From an uncultured Bacteroidales bacterium (GTDB taxonomy: Bacteria > Bacteroidota > Bacteroidia > Bacteroidales > UBA932): a stretch of DNA of 53,825 bases. Under the pieces are notes generated by a model that had not been told where the DNA came from, searched no databases, and worked only from the letters and a program-made list of their open reading frames with translations. Both the position numbers and the translations under genes were made by a program. Below are positions 40,519 through 49,113 of this stretch, one piece after another (positions within the stretch are counted from its first letter, which is position 1; every line of letters begins with the position of its first letter). The stretch lies in assembly GCA_934725575.1 (NCBI GenBank), contig CAKVCK010000025.1, positions 1 to 53,825 of the forward strand. Direction: 5' to 3'.

Positions 40519-41985
40519 ATGAAGTACGGATTCGACAACGAAAAGTATCTGCGGATACAATCAGAACACATCAAGGAACGCATAGCCCAGTTCGGGGACA
40601 AGCTCTATCTGGAGCTTGGAGGCAAATTGTTTGACGACTATCACGCCAGCAGGGTCCTGCCGGGATTCCAGCCGGACAGCAAGCTGAGGATGCTCCAGCA
40701 GCTCAGCGACTGCGCGGAGATCGTCATCGTCATCAGCGCCAATGACATAGAGAAGAACAAGGTGAGGGCCGACTACGGCATCACCTACGATATGGATGTC
40801 CTGAGGCTCCGCACGGAGTTCCAGAACAGGGGCTTCCTGGTCAGCAGCGTGGTGATCACCCATTTCAACGGCCAGGCCAGCGCCAAGGCGTACAAGGCCA
40901 AGCTCAAGAAGTTGGGCATCAAGGCCTATTATCACTACACGATCGAGGGTTACCCGAACAATGTGGCCCTTATCGACTCCGAGGAGGGCTACGGCAAGAA
41001 CGACTACGTGCAGACATCCCGTCCGCTCGTGATCGTGACGGCTCCGGGCCCGGGCAGCGGCAAGATGGCCGTGTGCCTGAGCCAGCTCTACCACGAGCAC
41101 AAGAAGGGAATCGCGGCGGGCTACGCCAAATTCGAGACATTCCCCGTCTGGAACCTTCCTTTGAAGCACCCGGTCAACATCGCCTACGAGGCCGCCACTG
41201 CGGACCTTAATGATGTGAATATGATCGATCCATTCCATCTGGAGGCATACGGCAAGACGGCGATCAACTACAACAGGGACATCGAGATATTCCCGGTGCT
41301 GAACGCCCTCTTCGAGGGAATCTACGGCGAGAATCCGTACAAGTCGCCGACCGATATGGGTGTGAATATGGTTGGCAACTGCATCTGCGATGACGACATC
41401 TGCTGCAAGGCCGCCAACGATGAGATCATCCGTCGCTACTACTCCGCGCTCGACCAAATGGCTGACGGAAAGGACAATGAGAGCGAGGTCGGAAAGATCG
41501 CGCTTCTCCTCAAACAAGCGAGGATCACCACTGAATATCGCCGTGTCACTGTCGCGGCGAAACAGCGTGAGGCGACGGCCGGCAATCCGTCAGCGGCCAT
41601 CGAGCTGTCCGACGGGACGATCCTGAGCGCGGAGACCTCTGACCTTCTCGGACCTTGCGCCGCCCTTCTCCTCAAGGCCACCAAGCATCTGGCCGGGATC
41701 GACCACAGTGTCAAACTCATTCCGGGTAGGCTCATCGAGCCGATCCAGAAGACGAAGGTCACTTATCTTCACGGCAAGAACCCGCGTCTGCACACTGACG
41801 AGGTGCTGATCGCCCTTTCGGTCCTGAGTCCGGATGACGAGAACTGCCGCAAGGCTCTTGACACACTGCCGCTTCTGAAAGGCTGTCAGGTTCACTCCAC
41901 CGTCCTCCTGAGCGACATCGACAAGAAAGTCTTCAAGAAGCTCGGTGTGGACCTCACCTGCGAGCCGGTACACGAGCGGCACTGA
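40519..41985 (+). CDS. DUF1846 domain-containing protein
   Basis: A 488-residue cytoplasmic protein of the DUF1846 family, found in many anaerobes. The start is MKYGFDNEKYLRIQSEHIKE. The P-loop-like APGPGSGKM lies at residues 175-183. The sequence has normal family length and a GC-rich chromosomal composition. Function is not established. Structural similarity of the family to nucleotide-utilising enzymes is suggested by the loop but not proven. Confidence 0.9.
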   Translation: MKYGFDNEKYLRIQSEHIKERIAQFGDKLYLELGGKLFDDYHASRVLPGFQPDSKLRMLQQLSDCAEIVIVISANDIEKNKVRADYGITYDMDVLRLRTEFQNRGFLVSSVVITHFNGQASAKAYKAKLKKLGIKAYYHYTIEGYPNNVALIDSEEGYGKNDYVQTSRPLVIVTAPGPGSGKMAVCLSQLYHEHKKGIAAGYAKFETFPVWNLPLKHPVNIAYEAATADLNDVNMIDPFHLEAYGKTAINYNRDIEIFPVLNALFEGIYGENPYKSPTDMGVNMVGNCICDDDICCKAANDEIIRRYYSALDQMADGKDNESEVGKIALLLKQARITTEYRRVTVAAKQREATAGNPSAAIELSDGTILSAETSDLLGPCAALLLKATKHLAGIDHSVKLIPGRLIEPIQKTKVTYLHGKNPRLHTDEVLIALSVLSPDDENCRKALDTLPLLKGCQVHSTVLLSDIDKKVFKKLGVDLTCEPVHERH

Positions 41986-42029
41986 TTTTCCGGCCATATC
42001 CACGCTTTTAAAGCCGTTTGGAATTTATG

Positions 42030-42110
42030 GGCGACACTTTTAGCCCTTTTCGTTACCGGAGAGTGCTCTGCAACACTCTCCGGCAACATTTTAGTCCACT
42101 TTTGTCACTC
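42030..42110. repeat. GAGTGC-family palindrome, copy 2
   Basis: CCGGAGAGTG (42056-42065) pairs with CACTCTCCGG (42074-42083), then CAACATTTTA. It aligns over about 80 bases with 43818-43900. It lies in the 258-base gap after the DUF1846 gene, where nothing else is visible. Confidence 0.6.
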
Positions 42111-42243
42111 AAAGGTGCTATCCTGTAATGCAGTCCAAGCATCAAACTTTGTTTTTTCTACAATTATGACTACCTTTAGACTTTGAAAGCCAGTCAGACT
42201 ATTCTGGCTATAGGACCATAGTTTTATTATCATATTCAAAGAA

Positions 42244-42573
42244 ATGAGTTACTGTCCTCATTGCGGAGCGCCGGTGCAGCCGGACTCCTCTTTTTGTCCA
42301 AGCTGCGGGAAACCGCTTCAATCACAGGCCGGAACCGGCCAGACTTACAACGACTACCAAGTCGCCAAGGAGAAGGAGGACCGTTGGCTGATCGCCCTTG
42401 TCCTTTGCATCGTGCTCGGTGGACTGGGTATCCACAGATTCTACACCGGCAACACTACCACCGGCATCATTATGCTCCTCACATTGGGAGGATGCGGGAT
42501 CTGGGCTCTCATAGACCTGATTATGATCGCCTGCAACACCTACGTTGACGGCAACGGACAGACTCTGAAGTAG
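42244..42573 (+). CDS. Zinc-ribbon TM2 domain protein
   Basis: A 109-residue protein with a zinc ribbon at the N-terminus (CPHCGAPVQPDSSFCPSCGK, residues 4-23) and a TM2 domain (about 45-105) with two membrane helices and the conserved GGLGIHRFYTGNTTTGI motif. Function of bacterial TM2 proteins is unknown. It is followed by a CD225-like and a DUF2752 protein on the same strand, a recurring membrane cluster in Bacteroidales. Confidence 0.9.
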   Translation: MSYCPHCGAPVQPDSSFCPSCGKPLQSQAGTGQTYNDYQVAKEKEDRWLIALVLCIVLGGLGIHRFYTGNTTTGIIMLLTLGGCGIWALIDLIMIACNTYVDGNGQTLK

Positions 42574-42596
42574 CGCATCCCTCCACTTGCATAACT

Positions 42597-43112
42597 ATGA
42601 TTCTTGGTGTTATCGGACCTTGGCAGGTCATCATAATTCTTATAGTCATCGCTTTTATCGCTATGATTGGTCTGCTGTTTGGCAGGTCAAAACAAGTAAC
42701 ACATTACGAAACCAAATACATCTTTATGAAATATTGTCCTAAATGCGGAAACGCGGTTTCCGACCAAGCGTCTTTCTGCCCGAAATGCGGGGCCAACATC
42801 CCTGATGCGACAGCGCCTACCCCACTGTCACAGAATTACCAACAGTCACCGATGCCACCGTGCCCTCCGACCTATCTGGCTCTGTCCATCATCGTGACCG
42901 TACTTTGCTGCCTTCCATTCGGAATCGTCGGCATCATCAAATCCAGCAGTGTCTCAAAGGAATATGCCGTCGGCAATTACGCCGGAGCACAGGAGGCCAG
43001 CAAGCAGGCAAAGACGTGGAGCATTGTCGGACTGTGTTGCGGCCTGTTCTGGGTGATCATCTACATAATCCTTATGGCCTGCGGAGTGATGGCCGGCATT
43101 GCCGACATTTAG
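42597..43112 (+). CDS. Zinc-ribbon, CD225/dispanin-like membrane protein with extra N-terminal helix
   Basis: 171 residues. Residues 1-32 form a hydrophobic helix (GPWQVIIILIVIAFIAMIG) ending LFGRSK, similar in shape to TatA-type N-termini. A second Met44 starts a CxxC zinc ribbon (CPKCGNAVSDQASFCPKCGA), then two hydrophobic helices with CCLPFGIVGIIKSSSVSKEYAVGN, the CD225/dispanin pattern. The true start could be 42726, giving a normal 128-residue CD225 protein. Its stop is overlapped by the MITE-like repeat at 43111. Confidence 0.8.
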   Translation: MILGVIGPWQVIIILIVIAFIAMIGLLFGRSKQVTHYETKYIFMKYCPKCGNAVSDQASFCPKCGANIPDATAPTPLSQNYQQSPMPPCPPTYLALSIIVTVLCCLPFGIVGIIKSSSVSKEYAVGNYAGAQEASKQAKTWSIVGLCCGLFWVIIYIILMACGVMAGIADI

Positions 43113-43273
43113 AAGCTGTTTCGATTTGTTTGAAATGTTCTTTGAGGTGAAAGAATCTTCATTTTCTTCCCGCTTCTTCAGTCAGATAGCACCGCTATCT
43201 TCCTTGGAAGAAGCGGTCGAACCTGAAGTTTTTCACTCTCACATTTTCAAACAAACAAATCAAAACAGCTTCT
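43111..43273. repeat. MITE-like element with about 27-base inverted ends, copy 2
   Basis: AGAAGCTGTTTCGATTTG (left, 43111) and its near complement at the right (ends 43273) form inverted arms of 25 and 29 bases. The interior has a 10-bp hairpin (43170-43179 with 43207-43216) around a 6-bp one. It has no coding capacity. A shortened copy lies at 39348-39405. Confidence 0.7.
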
Positions 43274-43392
43274 TAGAAACCGCTTGCCTGACAACGCAAA
43301 CGATTCTTGGATTCAGATACCGTTTATTGAAACGTAAGATCAATAAACTGTAATTTTAATGTCTAATCATCTGGATTCACCTCATCCGACAG

Positions 43393-43782
43393 ATGAACAA
43401 AGACGCCTGCAAGAAACCAATCCTGTACATTCTGCTTACGGCAGCGTGTGCGGGATTGGTGTTTGCATATTCACGTTTCAGCCCGGAAGGCAGTTCGTGG
43501 TTCCCCAAGTGCATATTCCTGCAACTGACCGGCCTCAAGTGTCCGGGATGCGGCAGCCAGCGGGTCGTACACAACCTGTTGAATCTCAACATTCGGCAAG
43601 CATTTGAGGCCAACGCCTTCCTGGTACTGGCCCTCCCCTACATCATCTCCCTGCTGGTGTCCGTTCCACTCAGATCCCGTTTCCCACGATTCTACAACAC
43701 CCTAAACAGCGTCCCCGTCATCATCACCATCGGCATCCTCGTCATAGCCTGGTGGATCACCCGCAACATCTTCGGCTGGTGA
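43393..43782 (+). CDS. DUF2752 domain-containing membrane protein
   Basis: A 129-residue protein with about three hydrophobic segments and the DUF2752 motif KCPGCGSQRVVHNLLNLNIRQAFEANAF near residues 49-76, where two Cys and nearby residues are conserved. Function is unknown; it commonly neighbours TM2 and CD225 proteins, as in this window. The MITE-like element separates it from the other two genes. Confidence 0.88.
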   Translation: MNKDACKKPILYILLTAACAGLVFAYSRFSPEGSSWFPKCIFLQLTGLKCPGCGSQRVVHNLLNLNIRQAFEANAFLVLALPYIISLLVSVPLRSRFPRFYNTLNSVPVIITIGILVIAWWITRNIFGW

Positions 43783-43817
43783 TCATCAATTCCTGATCAA
43801 TCAGATATCCCTCTCCG

Positions 43818-43900
43818 GCTACACTTTGGGTCGATTTCGTCACCCAAGAGTGCTGTACGACACTCTCCGGCGACATTTTAATATGTTTATGTCGCCGGAG
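43818..43900. repeat. GAGTGC-family palindrome, copy 3
   Basis: Contains AAGAGTGCTGTACGACACTCT and a second 10-bp hairpin, CCGGCGACAT (43867-43876) with ATGTCGCCGG (43889-43898). It aligns with the copy at 42030-42110. Confidence 0.6.
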
Positions 43901-43945
43901 AAAGACACGAGGGAGGAGGAAAGGATAATATATCGATTTTGTTCG

Positions 43946-43953
43946 TATCTTTG
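43946..43953 (+). promoter_or_regulatory. Promoter of the PepSY-like lipoprotein
   Basis: TATCTTTG, 27 bases before the chosen ATG at 43980. Confidence 0.6.
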
Positions 43954-43979
43954 TGACCCCAAGAGAGGGGAAATATACT

Positions 43980-44882
43980 ATGACAAAGAGACTTATTCAT
44001 TTCACATACATCGTGGTTATGCTCATCATCACATCCGCTTGCGATAAGTACGAACCGGATTGGGATATCTTTGAGGCGTACGGCGTGGCGGAAGCGATAA
44101 AGACGGATTTCTACGAGAGATATTCAAAGAATGTCAAAGTCACAAATGCGGTGACATCATATAATATGTCGCAGGTCGAATTTGTGGACACGGACGGGTT
44201 GAAGTGCACCGCCGTCTATAAAGGTCACACCTGGATGATGACGCAGAAGGAGTACGACAAGAACGGATTCGCGTTCCTCAAGCAACTGCCAGAGAGAATC
44301 GCAAAAGCCTACCTCGGAGCCAGATTCAGCAAAGAATATTATGGGTTGGATCAATCGTATGTGATCGAAGTCGCACGCAGAGGGTTTGACAAAAAGGCAT
44401 ACGAGTTCAAGTTCGTTGTTTTTGATGAAAATGAGACCTCGGTGCTTGCATACCGGGAATATTCAGTGCTGATTGACGAGGACGGAGAACTACTCGATGT
44501 TATGCCCCGCACCAACAGCTCCATCTGGTGGTATGATATGAGTAGCTGTATCGATTTTGTAAGGCAAAAGTACCCTGAGGCCACCATCCTTGCCGGGATC
44601 AATGATTCCAGCGACAATATCCTGTATATCAAAGACAACGGGATTCACAAAACAGTCAGGTTTGATAATCGCGGATCCGACGGGCAGACTTGGAGCGCGA
44701 CCATCTACAGATTGGAGGATTACGCAAAACTGCCTGACACAGTGTTGGATGAATATGCCAGATACAAGGCCGGCCACCCTTATTTCAACTATTCCGAGGT
44801 CTATTTCATCGAAACAGAGGACGGAATCTATTACGGATTGAAAAACGCCACCACAAGCCTGACTGTTTACTTCAAGGCTTGA
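43980..44882 (+). CDS. PepSY-like (DUF2874) lipoprotein
   Basis: 300 residues from MTKRLIHFTYI, with a lipoprotein signal ending ITSAC (lipid Cys near residue 19). Two or three repeats of about 80 residues carry the PepSY-like, beta-lactamase-inhibitor-protein-like pattern of alternating strands with FxxxYP-type motifs (for example VRQKYPEATILAGIN). Such Bacteroidales lipoproteins are periplasmic or surface-exposed and of unknown ligand. Composition is near chromosomal average. Confidence 0.75.
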   Translation: MTKRLIHFTYIVVMLIITSACDKYEPDWDIFEAYGVAEAIKTDFYERYSKNVKVTNAVTSYNMSQVEFVDTDGLKCTAVYKGHTWMMTQKEYDKNGFAFLKQLPERIAKAYLGARFSKEYYGLDQSYVIEVARRGFDKKAYEFKFVVFDENETSVLAYREYSVLIDEDGELLDVMPRTNSSIWWYDMSSCIDFVRQKYPEATILAGINDSSDNILYIKDNGIHKTVRFDNRGSDGQTWSATIYRLEDYAKLPDTVLDEYARYKAGHPYFNYSEVYFIETEDGIYYGLKNATTSLTVYFKA

Positions 44883-45338
44883 CTCAATTTTTCGTCCGCG
44901 AATATACCCGATAATGCTACCGTCACCGTACTTTTGGTCCACGACGGCAGCACTTTAGGCGGTATTTGCAACAGTCAAGGTTGATTCGTACCCTGACGGC
45001 AGCAATTTCGAGCATATTCGCAACTGTAGCTGACCGAAGAGAATCCCCGCCTGATTTGAGATCTGCGATTCCGGGCATATTCGCAACCATCGGAATCGGG
45101 GAAAATGGCGATGAATATATTTCCGAATATTCAGAAAAATTTCTAAATTCGTCAAGAGATGTGTTAGTCCGGCAGGAAGCGGCAAAATAAGTTGCCGCAG
45201 ATCCAGCAAAGATTTTTGAGGGTGCATCACTTTTTTGAAGAAGGAATATGTCGGTGGCATATAATTGATGAGAAAAGGAATATAGCCCCAAAAGTTCACA
45301 TAAGATAAGGGCACTTATTTTTTAACGACTAATTAATA
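44883..45338. other. Intergenic region with short inverted repeats
   Basis: No gene is seen in 456 bases. CATATTCGCAAC occurs twice (45013 and 45076), and CGATTCCG (45066-45073) pairs with CGGAATCG (45091-45098). The short open frames are not gene-like. Confidence 0.5.
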
Positions 45339-46592
45339 ATGACACGGATGAAAAGAATATTTCTGATTGCATTGGCGGCCGCGCTGCCGGGATTGATAAA
45401 CGGGATTAACGCTGACCCGTTCTCTGACGGGAGGCTCTTGGACAAGACCTTGAGGGTAGACTACATATTCACAGGATCGGACAAGGATTGCGACATCGCT
45501 GTAGCTGAGCTGCTTAGCGCCCACGGATGGTACGGGCGGCGTACCAATCTGAAAGAGGTGCCGCTTCGGGGTAACGGACAGCTGACGATGACGGACAAGG
45601 CTACGGGCGACACACTTTACAGGATGTCATTCTGCACCTTGTTCCAGGAATGGCAGGCTACCGAGGAGGCCACGAGGGTCCGCAAGAGTTTCGAGAACGT
45701 GTTCCTTGTGCCGATGCCGGCGGCCCCGGCGGAGATCACCGTGCAACTCTATGACTTTCACGAAAATGTGGCGGCAAAGCTTACGCATCCGGTTGACCCT
45801 AAGGACATTCTGATCAGGCCTGTCGGAGGAAAGCCGCAGACAAGAATGCTGCTGGACAGCGGTGATTCCAAGGATAAGATCGACATCGCCATCCTTGCGG
45901 AAGGATACACCGAGGGCGAGATGGACATATTCTTCAAGGATGCCGAGAGCACAGTGGAGAACCTTCTGCGTCACGAGCCGTTCAAGTCGATGAAGGATCG
46001 GTTCAACATCGTCGCGGTCGCGTCTCCTTCCGAGGACAGCGGAGTCAGCGTGCCGCGTGAGGGGCTGTGGAAAAAGACGGCCGTGGACTCGCACTTCGAC
46101 ACGTTCTATTCCGACCGCTACCTCACGACCCTGCACCTGTTCAAGATGCACGACGCGCTTGCCGGAATCCCTTACGAGCACATCATAATCCTCGCCAACA
46201 CTGACACTTACGGCGGCGGAGGCATCTACAATTCCTACACACTCACGACCGCCCACCACAAACTTTTCGGCCCGGTGGTCGTCCACGAGTTCGGCCACAG
46301 CTTCGGCGGATTGACCGATGAATATGCCTACGATGACCAGTATGTTGAGTATTACTACCCGGACATCGAGCCTTGGGAGCAGAACATCACCACCAAAGCG
46401 AACTTCGAGAGCAAGTGGAAGGATCTTTACGACCAGGGAGTCGTGGGCCTTGTCGAAGGCGGCGGCTACCAGACGAAAGGCGTCTGGCGCCCGTGCGAGG
46501 ACTGCCGGATGAGGACCAACACCGCCGAAGCTTTTTGTCCGGTCTGCCAAAGAGCCATCGAACGCATCATCCGCTTCTACACCGAGGAGTAA
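45339..46592 (+). CDS. Secreted M64 family metallopeptidase
   Basis: A 417-residue exported metalloprotease of the IgA-peptidase (M64) family. A signal peptide covers about residues 1-25. The zinc motif HEFGHSFGGLTDEY lies at about residues 313-326, with Glu as base. CRMRTNTAEAFCPVCQRAIERII closes the sequence with cysteines that could form disulfides. Start Met1 or Met4 (MKRIFLIAL) cannot be separated. M64 peptidases of gut Bacteroidetes act on host or bacterial proteins; the substrate here is unknown. Confidence 0.9.
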   Translation: MTRMKRIFLIALAAALPGLINGINADPFSDGRLLDKTLRVDYIFTGSDKDCDIAVAELLSAHGWYGRRTNLKEVPLRGNGQLTMTDKATGDTLYRMSFCTLFQEWQATEEATRVRKSFENVFLVPMPAAPAEITVQLYDFHENVAAKLTHPVDPKDILIRPVGGKPQTRMLLDSGDSKDKIDIAILAEGYTEGEMDIFFKDAESTVENLLRHEPFKSMKDRFNIVAVASPSEDSGVSVPREGLWKKTAVDSHFDTFYSDRYLTTLHLFKMHDALAGIPYEHIIILANTDTYGGGGIYNSYTLTTAHHKLFGPVVVHEFGHSFGGLTDEYAYDDQYVEYYYPDIEPWEQNITTKANFESKWKDLYDQGVVGLVEGGGYQTKGVWRPCEDCRMRTNTAEAFCPVCQRAIERIIRFYTEE

Positions 46593-46791
46593 CCTATCGT
46601 TCTTTTTTTCGAGATGAACGTAGTACTCAAAGTTGTCGCATTACTGATGGTCTTTCATACTTGGTCCATTTTAAATTCTTGTGTCAAAAAATATCCACCG
46701 AAACGGCTTTTTACCGGAGAAACGCTGTGATATTATCGGTTTGTCCGGGGAATTGGGATTTTGCCGGAGAAGAATCGATCGTGCGGAAGAT

Positions 46792-46828
46792 AGAAAAAGC
46801 CCTTTCCTCCGTCATAGGAAGTAAGGGC
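46792..46828 (-). terminator. Intrinsic terminator of the OMPP1 gene
   Basis: On the minus strand GCCCTTACTTCCT pairs with AGGAAAGGGC, followed by TTTTT. Confidence 0.75.
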
Positions 46829-46865
46829 AAGATTACGAATCGGGAGGCTTCCGAAGGGCGATTCA

Positions 46866-48389
46866 CTAGAACTTGAAGGTCACTCCAATGCCGCCGACGA
46901 TGCTGGTGCGGTAGAAGTCGTCCTGGCCGGGAATCTGGAGATTCTTGATGTCAAGCTTTTCGGCAAGGCCGGGAACAGCGGGGGCCAGCTGGCCGAGGAC
47001 CGGGGAGAGTTTCGCGGCGATAAGGGCTCCGTTTCCGCCATAATCGGCCTGTTCCTTGGTGAAGTGCATAAAGAAAGTCTTGTATATTCCTAAATCAATG
47101 GCGACTTTCGGGTTGACGTTGAACCTTGCGCCAAGGCCGCCCGAGATGGAGCTGGTGGTGTAGCTGAGGTCGGAGATGTATTTCGCGTCGTTGCCGAAAC
47201 CGAACGTGCTGCTGTTGGCGCCGATACTGAGGGTCACTACATCGCTGAGATCATACTCAAGGCCACCGAGAATCTCGAAGGAATTGTGCTTCAGATAGTT
47301 CTGTTTATCGTTCAAGTCCGTCTCGTTGTTGTACTGCTTTGACTGCTTGTCGAAATAGTAGTTTGCGCCGAGGGCGACGCGGAAGTTCGGCTTCACTGAA
47401 TATTCAGCACCGATGTTGATGTTGCCGGGGATGTCGGCGGCGATCTCCTTGCCGTCATCGAACTGGGATATTCCTGTGGTGTTAGCCTTCGTGTCATTGT
47501 TCAGGCGCACTTTCGTGTTGAACTCGTAGCGCGCGGAGAAGTTGAACCGGCCGGTCTTGTAGTCCACGGACAGGATCGGTGTCCAGGCGATATCCTTCTG
47601 ATGCGCGTCAAGTTCCTTGTCGCTTACAAGTCCGCCGACCATTCCGACAGCGGTTTCAGTCGGGATCAGTCCTCCGGAGATCGCTGACACCGCCGCGCCC
47701 AGCACATTGGCGGCAGGAAGCATCTGGCCTCCGTACTGCAACTGGATATTCCTCAGGCTTCCGACATAATAGTTGGAGATGTAGTTCAGGCGCACGCCGG
47801 CGGAGACACTCAACTTCGAGCCTATCTTATAACCGATGTTCAGCTGGCCGGCGAAGTTGTACTGCTCTCCGGTAAGATTGATGTCTGCATCATAGCCGGT
47901 AACCATCTGAGTCCCAGCCAAATTATTGATCAGAGCTGGAATCATCGCCACCGGAGCCTCAAATGAGCCGAGTCCCTGGTCGTATTTCGCCTTTCCGCCT
48001 CCCGACACGACTCCGAAATGGAAGGAGGCGAACAGATTGTCGTGCTTGAACGCGAGGCTCAGGTGCGGAAGGGCCGGCACGAAAGACTTGCCCGTGTACT
48101 TCTTATAGCCTCTTCCCTCATTGTCCACGCCGTACTTGAGCGGCTCGTAGGTGGAAGTCGTGTACCTTCTCTGCAAGGCCGACTGGACATCGAACGCCAG
48201 ATGCCAACCGTTGTCCATAAAACCGATTCCGGCAGGGTTGAAATACGCTCCCTGAACTCCTATGACGGCATTCTGGGCAGGATTCCTCAAGAAAGCCACA
48301 TTCTGATTAGTGTTCGTGACATAGCCGCCGGCCTTGGCGGTGAAAGCGGCGGTGCAAATAGCGGCCGCAAGTACAATCATTCTTTTCAT
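46866..48389 (-). CDS. OMPP1/FadL/TodX family outer-membrane transport protein
   Basis: A 507-residue outer-membrane beta-barrel of the FadL family, which takes up hydrophobic compounds. Signal peptide MKRMIVLAAAICTAAFTAKA, then the conserved start GGYVTNTNQNVAFLRNPAQN and a mid-barrel rich in aromatic residues. It ends with aromatic FKF, fitting barrel assembly. The start follows a minus-strand TACATTTG promoter element at 48426-48419, and it has its own terminator. Confidence 0.92.
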   Translation of the reverse strand: MKRMIVLAAAICTAAFTAKAGGYVTNTNQNVAFLRNPAQNAVIGVQGAYFNPAGIGFMDNGWHLAFDVQSALQRRYTTSTYEPLKYGVDNEGRGYKKYTGKSFVPALPHLSLAFKHDNLFASFHFGVVSGGGKAKYDQGLGSFEAPVAMIPALINNLAGTQMVTGYDADINLTGEQYNFAGQLNIGYKIGSKLSVSAGVRLNYISNYYVGSLRNIQLQYGGQMLPAANVLGAAVSAISGGLIPTETAVGMVGGLVSDKELDAHQKDIAWTPILSVDYKTGRFNFSARYEFNTKVRLNNDTKANTTGISQFDDGKEIAADIPGNINIGAEYSVKPNFRVALGANYYFDKQSKQYNNETDLNDKQNYLKHNSFEILGGLEYDLSDVVTLSIGANSSTFGFGNDAKYISDLSYTTSSISGGLGARFNVNPKVAIDLGIYKTFFMHFTKEQADYGGNGALIAAKLSPVLGQLAPAVPGLAEKLDIKNLQIPGQDDFYRTSIVGGIGVTFKF

Positions 48390-48687
48390 TTAGTCGAATT
48401 TTATTGTAATTTTCGGAACAAATGTAGAGTTTATCCCCATATTTACAAATAAATTCGACCAATTGATAATTATTAAATTGATTTATCGACTTATTCGCTA
48501 CCCCGTCACCTCAGGCAACAACACCATCATACGCATCCACCAAAGGAGCATATTCAACGCTTTTCGCGGCATTCAGGTGCCAACAGCATCACGACTGCGG
48601 CATTTTATGAATATTTCGCTACTGTCAGAATACTCTATCTCAATGTTATGTCTTGCGTATATTAGATTTCGCCACCATTACGAGACT
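48390..48687. other. Intergenic region upstream of the OMPP1 gene
   Basis: Beyond the promoter element TACATTTG (48426-48419, minus strand) no feature is seen. The long open frame on the plus strand is without coding character and overlaps the opposite gene. Confidence 0.45.
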
Positions 48688-49080
48688 TTACTGGTCATCC
48701 GGCTCCAAAGAAGCACCGTCATCGATGTCGAACCACTCGCACAACTTCTTCCGCGCACGAAGTTTGACCTCGGGAGTCAAATGCCCTTTTACATAACCGT
48801 AGGCGGCCACGAGAGCGGCAAGGTCATCAGAAAAGCCCAAGACCGGGATTGCATCCGGAATAAGGTCGAGCGGGAGAATGAAATAGCCCAGAGCTCCGAT
48901 GATGATCGCCTTCTCCTTAGGGCTGACATTCGGATCAGCCAATTCATAGTAGAGGATCAAAGCCACGTATATTACCTTGACTCCAGCCTTTTTCGCGACT
49001 TTTTTGCCCTTTGCCCAAAATCCGCTTTCGGAATAGTTCCCTCGGTACTGCTCAATGTTGTCTGGTTTATTCATTTTCAT
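48688..49080 (-). CDS. YkvA family protein (DUF1232)
   Basis: A 130-residue protein with the YkvA motif ALGYFILPLDLIPDAIPVLGFSDDLAALVAAY near residues 65-96, which includes a membrane-associated helix. An N-terminal charged part with YSESGFWAKGKKVAKKAG precedes it. Function is unknown. The opposite-strand lipase-like gene begins 34 bases away, and its promoter lies in that gap. Confidence 0.88.
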   Translation of the reverse strand: MKMNKPDNIEQYRGNYSESGFWAKGKKVAKKAGVKVIYVALILYYELADPNVSPKEKAIIIGALGYFILPLDLIPDAIPVLGFSDDLAALVAAYGYVKGHLTPEVKLRARKKLCEWFDIDDGASLEPDDQ

Positions 49081-49088
49081 TATCTTTG
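49081..49088 (+). promoter_or_regulatory. Promoter of the lipase-like hydrolase
   Basis: TATCTTTG, 26 bases before the ATG at 49114. Confidence 0.6.
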
Positions 49089-49113
49089 GTAACGTAAAGT
49101 TATAAAAAATTCA

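Noticed and set aside
40561..41517. Long minus-strand frame opposite the DUF1846 gene
   Set aside because: Shadow frame; the plus-strand protein matches a known family and the promoter is on that strand.
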